Source: Bacteroidales bacterium (GTDB lineage: Bacteria > Bacteroidota > Bacteroidia > Bacteroidales > Tenuifilaceae). Taken from it: a stretch of DNA of 6,003 nucleotides. The stretch lies in NCBI GenBank assembly GCA_008933525.1, contig WBUV01000215.1, positions 1 to 6,003 on the forward strand. Reading direction: 5' to 3'. The notes under the pieces are model-generated. The model was not told where the DNA came from. It made no database searches and saw only the letters and a list, made by a program, of their open reading frames with translations. Numbering within the stretch: position 1 is the first letter of the stretch; every line of letters starts with the position of its first letter. Position numbers and translations under genes: made by a program. Of the stretch, positions 1 to 6,003 are shown in pieces.

Positions 1-32
1 CTTAAAGTGGTTTGAAAAAATAATCTTTAACA

Positions 33-1013
33 ATGAAACAAATATTTCTCATCATAATCACTACATTCCTCGGTTTGAGCCTTTATTCTCAAACAAGAGC
101 TGAACTTATTAGTAGGGAAAAGATCTCCAAAAACAAAATAGCCTCTGTAACACAATGGACTCATAAGTTTGTTAAGGATAAGGTGGATTCTAAGGGCATT
201 ATCTCTGTTGTTACTAATTATGATAAGAGTGGAAATCCTGTTGAGGTTCTTAACTATAAGCAGGATGGAAGTGTTTCGTCGCGACATGAGTATAAGTACG
301 ATAAGCAAAATAGGAAAACTGAGTACAATCAGTTTCAGGTTCCCATGGGTGGATCGCAAATAAAGCTCACTTTCAAACAAACATTCTCCTACGATGAGAA
401 GGGAAACAAAAAAGTTGAACTTGGATATGATGGCAAAACCCAGTACCGAATAACCTATAGCTATTTTGACGATGGTAAGCAAAAAGAGATTATTAAGTAC
501 GGAGTTTCGAATGCCATTGAGGAGAAATGGACTTTTGAGCATAAAGGGAATGCTACAACCGTATTGGTATACAAGCCAGCTGGGAAGCTTGAAAAGAAAA
601 TTGTTCGAAAATACGATGATAATGGTAATTTGATTGACGAAACAAACTACAGTAGCCTTGAGAAAGAACTTGGACGGACTACTTTTGAGTTTCTGGGCAA
701 TGGTTTAATGAAAGCAAAATCCGAGTACTATGGTGGAGCATTAAGAGCATCATATAGCTATGTGTATGATAAGGAAAGTCAGCTGGTTGAGGTTTATCAA
801 ACCAATCCTGCTGGTGAAAAAATACTCTTTAGCGCTTATCGTTACGATTCAAACGGAAATATGCTAGAAGAAAAGTGGTTCGACGGACAACCTGGCGATT
901 ACTCGAAGCGAAACTTTAAACTGGACAATAAGGGTAATATTAATGAGGTTGAAGCATACTACTCTGACTATAATTATAAGGTTGTTTATAAATATACTTA
1001 CAAGTTCAATTAA
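33..1013 (+). CDS. Secreted YD-repeat-like protein of unknown function
   Basis: The frame encodes 326 residues from an ATG at 33 and ends with TAA. Residues 1-19 form a Sec signal peptide: K2, a hydrophobic core (IFLIIITTFLGL), and likely cleavage at LYS|Q after S19. There is no lipobox cysteine, so the mature protein is periplasmic, surface-exposed or secreted. From about residue 60 to the end the protein is a ladder of degenerate motifs of the form aromatic-D-x-x-G-N followed by charged residues and another aromatic: Y63-DKSGN, Y89-DKQN, Y120-DEKGN, D146-DGK, Y194-DDNGN, Y245-DKESQ, Y271-DSNGN and L297-DNKGN. This resembles YD/Rhs repeats, which fold as beta strands and are common in Bacteroidota surface proteins. 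It lacks the length, the core-closing region and the toxin tip of a true Rhs protein. Only 32 bases precede the start, with no clear Shine-Dalgarno or Bacteroidota-type promoter, so an upstream operon partner cannot be excluded. A terminator follows directly. The gene itself is well supported; its function is not known. Confidence 0.9.
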   Translation: MKQIFLIIITTFLGLSLYSQTRAELISREKISKNKIASVTQWTHKFVKDKVDSKGIISVVTNYDKSGNPVEVLNYKQDGSVSSRHEYKYDKQNRKTEYNQFQVPMGGSQIKLTFKQTFSYDEKGNKKVELGYDGKTQYRITYSYFDDGKQKEIIKYGVSNAIEEKWTFEHKGNATTVLVYKPAGKLEKKIVRKYDDNGNLIDETNYSSLEKELGRTTFEFLGNGLMKAKSEYYGGALRASYSYVYDKESQLVEVYQTNPAGEKILFSAYRYDSNGNMLEEKWFDGQPGDYSKRNFKLDNKGNINEVEAYYSDYNYKVVYKYTYKFN

Positions 1014-1037
1014 TATAATTCCATACCATATTAAGAT

Positions 1038-1076
1038 GAGGAGAGGTGAGCGCACGTCTCCTTTTTTGTGTTTTTT
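1038..1076 (+). terminator. Rho-independent terminator after the YD-like gene
   Basis: A GC-rich hairpin spans 1040-1061. GGAGA (1040-1044) pairs with TCTCC (1057-1061), then comes one G-G mismatch, then GTG (1046-1048) pairs with CAC (1053-1055) around an AGCG loop. A1039-T1062 can extend the stem. Six T residues (1062-1067) follow directly and a second T6 run lies at 1071-1076. The hairpin starts 24 bases past the stop codon of the upstream gene. This is the classic intrinsic terminator layout and separates the YD-like gene from the phosphatase gene. On the minus strand there is no matching T-tract, so it appears to be one-directional. Confidence 0.87.
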
Positions 1077-1141
1077 GAAAAAAAAAAGGAAAAAAATGAA
1101 TGAACTATGAAATTATTGATAAATTGAAGTGTTTTTAATAC

Positions 1142-1147
1142 GGTGAG
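1142..1147 (+). promoter_or_regulatory. Possible weak ribosome binding site deciding the start
   Basis: GGTGAG lies three bases before GTG 1151 and directly abuts TTG 1148. An in-frame TAA at 1136-1138 closes the frame upstream, so only these two codons can start the long receptor with its signal peptide. The purine-rich hexamer and the resulting M-K-R-L N-terminus both favour GTG 1151. The spacing is short and Bacteroidota often do without a Shine-Dalgarno sequence, so this is a weak call. Confidence 0.3.
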
Positions 1148-1150
1148 TTG

Positions 1151-4100
1151 GTGAAGAGATTATATCTACATATTATTCATTTAGTTGCATTTGTCTTTGT
1201 TTGCCAAGTTTCTGTATCTCAAGATATTGGGCGTTATCCCGTTGTGAATTATAGTCATAGAGAGTATAGCGGGCACTCACAGAGTTGGTCTATTGTTCAA
1301 GACAAAAAAGGCCTTATCTACATTGCAAATAACGTTGGAGTTATTGAGTTCGATGGTAGCGATTGGCGACATATATCAATAAATGGTGCACTGCCCCGCT
1401 GTTTAGACATTGACGGCAATGGTCGTGTTTGGGTTGGAGCTCAGGATGAGTTTGGATACCTTTCTGCTGACTCCAGCAACAATCTTAAGTTTTATTCTCT
1501 TACCCACTATCTTCCAGAAACCTATAAGCCTTTTGGATTGATTCGTCAGGTTTATTCAACAAAGGAAGGGGTTTATTTTAGTTCGAATAGTTTGTTAATT
1601 CTACTAAAACCAGATTTGAGCATCAAGGTTTGGACCCCTAAAACAATGTTTCATAGAACTTATTTTGTTAATGGAATAATCTTTTCCAACCAGAAAGATT
1701 ATGGGTTAACCTATCTTTCCAACGATACACTAAAAATTGTTCCCGGAGGTGAAGTGTTTGGATCAAAACTTATATACACTATTTTGCCTTATGATGATAA
1801 ATATCTATTGGTTGGAACGCAATCCAGTGGATTTTTTTTAATGGACAATAGTTTTACTTTTCCAAAAAAAAATCAGGAGGAATATAAGGGTATAAGAAAG
1901 TTTGAGACCGACAACGAATCTTATTTTCAGGATAACTGGGTTTATTCTGGACTACAGGTGGATGAAGATGTTTATGCTATTGGAACATATAGGGGAGGCG
2001 TTGCTTTTATAAATAAACAAGGGCGAACTGTTCGCAAAATAAACCAAAAAGTAGGATTACAGGATGACGCAATATGGCATTTGTTCAAGGATAACCAAGA
2101 AAACCTATGGATGGCCTTGAATAATGGAATATCCTATACTCCAATATACTCTCAATTAACTGGTTGGAACGAGGAGAGTGGTTTTCGAGGAGTGCTCCAG
2201 TCGGTCGTAAGATGTAACGGTTATGTTTATGTAAGCTCTAATGTTGGCGTTTTTGTTAAGAAAAATGGACATTTCGATCAGGTTAAAGGAATTAATGATT
2301 TATCGTGGAAGTTGAAGGTCGTTGGAAATGATGATTCTGGAGAGTCGCTTCTAGCTGCCTCATCGAGCGGAATATTCCTGATTAAGGATACCTATGCCCA
2401 AATGATTGAGAACGGTAAACTCCATTCTTATTGCTTTTTGCAATCGAAAACTTATCCGAATATAGTGTATGTTGGATTGCGCGATGGAGTTGGTGTAATT
2501 CGTATTTATAAAGGGACTTATAAACTTATTGGGAAACTTGAAGGAACCACAGGTGAAGTATATACATTAACCGAGGATACAAATGGGGACTTATGGTATA
2601 CTGAACGTTATAAAGGCGTAGGTTTTGTAGATGTAATTAACCCTTACCAGCTAATTCATGAGAGGCCTTTTAGTTATAGTCTTCCGAATAAACCTAAATG
2701 CGATGATATTTCTGTAGTATTGATTGATGGACATGTTAAAGTTTCATCGGAGGGTGGTTTGGCGAGATTCGAAATGTCTAAAATGGAGTTTGTTCCAGAC
2801 TCTTCATTAGGTGTTGAGTTTGTTGATGGATCAACTGGAATTAGAATATTTAATCAAGACTTTCGTGGGAATATTTGGTTTGAGGCTTATAAGTATGCTC
2901 CGAATAGATGGTTGGAGCGAGCTGTTAAATACCCTAATAGTATTTACCGGAGGGAACCTGCCCAGTTCAGAACCATTCCTGAAACAATATTTTTTGATGT
3001 TTATACCGAATCGGATAATATTACGTGGATTGCGGCTACCGATGGTCTGTTTCGTTTCGATGGTCGGTTTGATGTCGATAATAAGAAAATTCTGAAGGTC
3101 TTGATTCGTCAGGTTAATGCTAGCAAATCCAGTAAAATATACAATGGGGCAACATTTTCGCCAAGTTCTCAGAGCGCCTTTCCTGGAAATGTAGTTGCTC
3201 ATGAATCCGACATTGTTGAGTTACCATATCGCTATAATTCTCTATCTTTTTCATACTCATCGCCATTTTTTGGGCAACAGCAGCGTTTAATGTACAGTTA
3301 CTATCTTGAAGGGTATGACGAAGGTTGGAGCGATTGGAGTTATAGTCAGAGTAAAGAGTATACAAACCTACCATTTGGTTTTTATAAATTCCATGTTAAA
3401 GCAAAGAATTTATTTGAGGTTGAGAGTCCGTCAGTGAATTACATGTTTCGGATAAGTAAGCCTTACTACTTACGGTGGTATGCACTTGTGCTTTACTCTT
3501 TAATAATAACAATGATAGTGTGGTTTGTGGTTTACTTGAATACCAGAATACTTCGTGTATCGAATATAAAATTGCAGCAATTAGTTGATGTTCGAACGAA
3601 GGAATTAGTTAGGTCGGAGCAAATTCTTCTTGAGAAAAACTTGGAATTGCAGCATCAAAAGGAGGAGATACTTGCTCAGCGCGATGAAATGCAAGATCAG
3701 AATAAGCATATAAATGCTAGTATTCAATATGCAACAACCATTCAACAGGCAATACTTCCTGATCTTTCTACTTCTTTTGAGGGATTATTTGAGCACTTCT
3801 TGATTTATCTTCCAAAGGAGTTGGTTTCTGGCGATTTTTTCTGGGTTTCTCAATCGGGTACCAAAGGGAAGAAAACCGAAAAGTTATTTGTGGCCGTTGT
3901 TGATTGTACAGGGCACGGAGTGCCAGGGGCATTTATGTCGCTAATAGGAAGTAGATTGCTTAACGAAATAGTTAATGAGCGAAAAGTACACAATCCTGCG
4001 GCAATTTTAACAGAGTTGAGTAATGCTGTGAATGTTGCTTTAAGGCAAGATGTTAGCGAAAGTTTCGACGGAATGGATGTTTCGTTGTGTATGATTGAGC

Positions 4101-4486
4101 GCAAATCCGACGATCTTTATATCGTTACTTTTGCTGGTGCAAACCGCCCCTTGTTTTATTACTCTAAGGGTGATGAGAGAATACAAACACTTAAAGGCAA
4201 TCGGAAATCTATTGGTAGTGTTCTTCCCGATGTTGAGGCTGAATTCACTAACTGGAAAATAACCATGCGGCCAGGAGATATGCTGTTTATGTGCACCGAT
4301 GGCTTTACCGATCAGAATAACGCATTTAAGCGCAAGTTTACCACCTGTAGGTTTCATACATATTTGCTGACAAATATTGAAAAACCAATGGACGAGATTG
4401 CTAGAGCACTCGTTGCAGAGTTCGACGAATTTAAAGGTGATGAGCGTCAGCGCGATGATATTACCGTGCTTGGAATCAGATTATAA
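1151..4486 (+). CDS. Membrane receptor: beta-propeller, Y_Y_Y, SpoIIE/PP2C phosphatase
   Basis: This 1,111-residue protein (numbered from GTG 1151; TTG 1148 would add one residue) is predicted to sense a signal in the periplasm and dephosphorylate a protein in the cytoplasm. Residues 1-23 are a signal peptide (KR, hydrophobic core, SVS|QD). Residues about 40-640 carry two-component-regulator propeller repeats, seen near 46 (WSIVQDKKGLIYIANN), 81 (DIDGNGRVWVG), 305 (DDAIWHLFKDNQENLWMA), 468 (TEDTNGDLWY), 567 and 614 (TDGLFRFDG). There is room for two propellers, as in Bacteroidota hybrid sensors. The Y_Y_Y domain spans about 690-771, with Y718-LEGYDEGWSDW. One transmembrane helix lies at about 776-796, followed by a coiled coil at about 802-855 and the linker INASIQYATTIQQAILP. 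The PPM domain fills 870 to the end, with SGDFF (D895), VVDCTGHGVPGA (D918), FDGMD (D976), CTDGFTD (D1050) and RDDIT (D1103). All the expected metal-binding aspartates are present, so it should be active. No kinase, HAMP, receiver or DNA-binding domain is visible. The substrate is unknown; a STAS-type anti-anti-sigma factor is the usual SpoIIE/RsbU partner, but none is encoded here. Confidence 0.93.
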   Translation: MKRLYLHIIHLVAFVFVCQVSVSQDIGRYPVVNYSHREYSGHSQSWSIVQDKKGLIYIANNVGVIEFDGSDWRHISINGALPRCLDIDGNGRVWVGAQDEFGYLSADSSNNLKFYSLTHYLPETYKPFGLIRQVYSTKEGVYFSSNSLLILLKPDLSIKVWTPKTMFHRTYFVNGIIFSNQKDYGLTYLSNDTLKIVPGGEVFGSKLIYTILPYDDKYLLVGTQSSGFFLMDNSFTFPKKNQEEYKGIRKFETDNESYFQDNWVYSGLQVDEDVYAIGTYRGGVAFINKQGRTVRKINQKVGLQDDAIWHLFKDNQENLWMALNNGISYTPIYSQLTGWNEESGFRGVLQSVVRCNGYVYVSSNVGVFVKKNGHFDQVKGINDLSWKLKVVGNDDSGESLLAASSSGIFLIKDTYAQMIENGKLHSYCFLQSKTYPNIVYVGLRDGVGVIRIYKGTYKLIGKLEGTTGEVYTLTEDTNGDLWYTERYKGVGFVDVINPYQLIHERPFSYSLPNKPKCDDISVVLIDGHVKVSSEGGLARFEMSKMEFVPDSSLGVEFVDGSTGIRIFNQDFRGNIWFEAYKYAPNRWLERAVKYPNSIYRREPAQFRTIPETIFFDVYTESDNITWIAATDGLFRFDGRFDVDNKKILKVLIRQVNASKSSKIYNGATFSPSSQSAFPGNVVAHESDIVELPYRYNSLSFSYSSPFFGQQQRLMYSYYLEGYDEGWSDWSYSQSKEYTNLPFGFYKFHVKAKNLFEVESPSVNYMFRISKPYYLRWYALVLYSLIITMIVWFVVYLNTRILRVSNIKLQQLVDVRTKELVRSEQILLEKNLELQHQKEEILAQRDEMQDQNKHINASIQYATTIQQAILPDLSTSFEGLFEHFLIYLPKELVSGDFFWVSQSGTKGKKTEKLFVAVVDCTGHGVPGAFMSLIGSRLLNEIVNERKVHNPAAILTELSNAVNVALRQDVSESFDGMDVSLCMIERKSDDLYIVTFAGANRPLFYYSKGDERIQTLKGNRKSIGSVLPDVEAEFTNWKITMRPGDMLFMCTDGFTDQNNAFKRKFTTCRFHTYLLTNIEKPMDEIARALVAEFDEFKGDERQRDDITVLGIRL

Positions 4487-4521
4487 GAATTATTTCATAA
4501 CTTCAAATAAATCCATTTACC

Positions 4522-6003
4522 ATGCAAATAAGAAAAATTAATATTGTGCTAATTGCACTTTTACTCTCTTTTGTTGCCTGTAAAGTAGCTACAGAGCCTA
4601 AAGAAGAGTTAATTGGACCTAATAAATTAGTTGATCCAAAAGGGTTACTTACGCCTGAAGTTCTTTGGTCGTTTGGTCGACTAGGCGAAGTTGCGGTTTC
4701 GCCCGATAATAAATTTATTGCCTATACGGTTACTTGGTTCTCAATTGACAAGAATAAAGGTAATAGCGAGCTGTTTGTTATGAGTGCCGATGGATCAAAT
4801 AAAAGTCAGTTAACATTCACCAACACTCATGAGTATAACCCTTTGTGGGTAAATGATAATACTATCGCATTTCTTTCGACCGAAGGGGGAGTCTCCCAGA
4901 TTCGGACAATAAATCGTGATGGTTCTAATCTGAAAAAGGTTGATGGTTTTTCAGAAGATATAAACGGATTTAAACTTTCTCCAAATGGGAAAAAACTTCT
5001 ATTCATTGCAGAAGTTAAAGTTGGAAACGATGTCGCCGATATTTATCCGGACTTACCTAAGACCAGCGGCATGATTATTAATGACTTGATGTATAGGCAT
5101 TGGGATACATGGGAAGATAGTTTATTCAGCCATGTATTTGTTGCTGATTTTAGTATGGAGAAGATCGAAAATATAAAAGATATTATGCCCAACGAACCTT
5201 ACGATGCACCTTTAAAGCCTTTTGGAGGAATGGAGGAAATTTCGTGGAACTCCGATGGTACAGCAGTCGCCTATACTTGCAAGAAGATGTTGGGCAAAGA
5301 GTATTCATTTAGCACCGATTCGGATATCTTTTTGTACAGTTTAAGCTCTGGCGAAACAAAAAACCTAACACAGGGAATGGTTGGCTACGATAAACAACCG
5401 GTTTTTTCTCCTGATGGTAAGAAAATGACATGGATATCGATGGAGCGTCCAGGTTTCGAGGCTGATAAGGAACGTTTGTTAATGTTGGATTTTGAGACTG
5501 GTGAGAAAATTTATTTAACCAAGAATTTCGACTATTCTGCTTCAAACGTAATGTGGACTCCCGATAGTAAATCGGTTTATTTTATCTCTGGTGTAGAGGC
5601 TACTTATCAAATTTATAGAATGGATATTGCCGATCAAAATCCAGTTGCTATAACCAAAGGGTTACACGATTATCATTCAATTGCATTTCTTGGCGAGAAT
5701 TTGGTTGGAAGCAAAGTGTCGATAACCAAACCTGCTGAGATATATAGTATTGATGCAAAATCGGGAGATGAGGTTGAGTTATCTTTTATCAATAAGGATT
5801 TGTTGGCCAAAATTGAAATGCCAAAAGTAGATCGTCGTTGGGTGAAATCGACTGATGGAAAACTCGTTCATACTTGGGTAATACTTCCGCCAAATTTTGA
5901 TAGCACTAAAAAATACCCCGCATTGCTTTACTGCGAAGGAGGACCTCAAAGCGCAGTAAGTCAGTTCTGGAGTTATCGTTGGAATTTCTCCATTATGGCA
6001 TCG
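4522..6003 (+). CDS. S9 family peptidase, DPP5-like lipoprotein (3' end missing)
   Basis: The frame is open from ATG 4522 to the window edge (494 codons, no stop). The product looks like a prolyl-oligopeptidase-family (S9) dipeptidyl peptidase that would cleave dipeptides from peptides in the periplasm. Residues 1-19 are a lipoprotein-type signal with a slightly atypical lipobox, FVAC (C20). Residues about 45-425 form the beta-propeller, with WD40-like PD40 motifs: S60-PDNKFIAYT, L152-SPNGKKLLFIA, W242-NSDGTAVAYT, F295-SPDGKKMTWIS and W345-TPDSKSVYFIS. The stretch DIYPDLPKTSG, then INDLMYRHWDTW (186-197), resembles DPP5-type enzymes of Porphyromonas and relatives. The alpha/beta-hydrolase domain begins near 438 (KSTDGKLVHTWVILPPNF) and reaches the E472-GGPQS strand, which in the family helps shape the oxyanion hole. 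Family members are roughly 680-720 residues, so about 200 residues with the Ser-Asp-His triad lie outside the window and activity cannot be judged. It starts 35 bases after the phosphatase stop, so the two may be co-transcribed. The S9 assignment is firm; the DPP5 subtype is probable. Confidence 0.9.
   Translation, partial: MQIRKINIVLIALLLSFVACKVATEPKEELIGPNKLVDPKGLLTPEVLWSFGRLGEVAVSPDNKFIAYTVTWFSIDKNKGNSELFVMSADGSNKSQLTFTNTHEYNPLWVNDNTIAFLSTEGGVSQIRTINRDGSNLKKVDGFSEDINGFKLSPNGKKLLFIAEVKVGNDVADIYPDLPKTSGMIINDLMYRHWDTWEDSLFSHVFVADFSMEKIENIKDIMPNEPYDAPLKPFGGMEEISWNSDGTAVAYTCKKMLGKEYSFSTDSDIFLYSLSSGETKNLTQGMVGYDKQPVFSPDGKKMTWISMERPGFEADKERLLMLDFETGEKIYLTKNFDYSASNVMWTPDSKSVYFISGVEATYQIYRMDIADQNPVAITKGLHDYHSIAFLGENLVGSKVSITKPAEIYSIDAKSGDEVELSFINKDLLAKIEMPKVDRRWVKSTDGKLVHTWVILPPNFDSTKKYPALLYCEGGPQSAVSQFWSYRWNFSIMAS

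Noticed and set aside
1..32. Possible promoter (TTTG at 11-14, TAATCTTT at 21-28) before the first gene
   Set aside because: The downstream box does not match TAnnTTTG, the spacing is too short, and it would leave almost no leader before ATG 33.
27..542. 171-codon open frame on the minus strand over the first gene
   Set aside because: It is antisense to a well-supported repeat protein with a signal peptide. Its composition (runs of I, L, S, N) is what complementary AT-rich lysine/asparagine codons produce, and no domain is recognisable.
1060..1089. Inverted repeat CCTTTTTT / AAAAAAGG overlapping the terminator, like an anti-terminator
   Set aside because: The 3' arm lies beyond the T-tract, so it would be transcribed only after termination had been decided. 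Eight A/T-dominated pairs between a T-tract and a poly-A run are expected by chance.
1096..1127. Candidate Bacteroidota promoter (TAAATTGA at 1120-1127) and a 4-codon ORF at 1096
   Set aside because: The box matches TAnnTTTG imperfectly and no TTTG element sits at the proper distance upstream. The tiny ORF has no support. A promoter for the receptor gene probably lies in this gap, but I cannot place it.
2811..3202. Overlapping open frames on both strands inside the receptor gene
   Set aside because: They lie wholly inside the propeller-coding region in other frames, and the main frame has clear domain motifs throughout. They are shadows.
3850..4357. Minus-strand open frames over the phosphatase domain
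   Set aside because: They are antisense to the most conserved part of the receptor, with its catalytic motifs in the + frame; no independent support.
5309..5545. 78-codon minus-strand open frame inside the peptidase gene
   Set aside because: It is antisense to the S9 propeller repeats, short, and has no recognisable features.

Overview
The window is AT-rich coding DNA from a member of the Bacteroidota, probably class Bacteroidia. The evidence is the protein families and the export signals: Sec signal peptides ending in S|Q, a beta-propeller/Y_Y_Y sensor, and a DPP5-like S9 peptidase lipoprotein. Canonical Shine-Dalgarno sequences are also scarce. The species cannot be named from the sequence. 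All three genes lie on the + strand and all three products carry export signals.

Layout. Positions 33-1013 encode a 326-residue secreted protein of unknown function, built from degenerate YD-like (Rhs-type) beta repeats. It is closed by a clear intrinsic terminator at 1038-1076, so it forms its own transcription unit at the 3' end. Positions 1151-4486 (or 1148-4486) encode a roughly 1,111-residue membrane signalling protein. In order it has a signal peptide, a large periplasmic beta-propeller region, a Y_Y_Y domain, one transmembrane helix, a coiled coil and a C-terminal SpoIIE/PP2C-type (PPM) serine/threonine phosphatase domain with its metal-binding aspartates intact. After a 35-nt gap, an open frame starts at 4522 and runs off the right edge. 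It encodes the first 494 residues of an S9 (prolyl oligopeptidase family) dipeptidyl-peptidase-like lipoprotein, cut before its catalytic serine.

How they may work together. The phosphatase receptor resembles the periplasmic half of Bacteroidota hybrid two-component sensors, but the histidine kinase/receiver output is replaced by a phosphatase. It would carry an extracytoplasmic signal to a phosphoprotein in the cytoplasm, by analogy a STAS-type anti-anti-sigma factor. No such partner is encoded in the window. The close downstream peptidase gene has no visible terminator or promoter in front of it and may be co-transcribed. A functional link between the sensor and peptide degradation is speculation. 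I found no RNA genes, mobile elements, CRISPR arrays or long DNA repeats. The most interesting item is the architecture of the phosphatase receptor; a wholly new system is not evident here.
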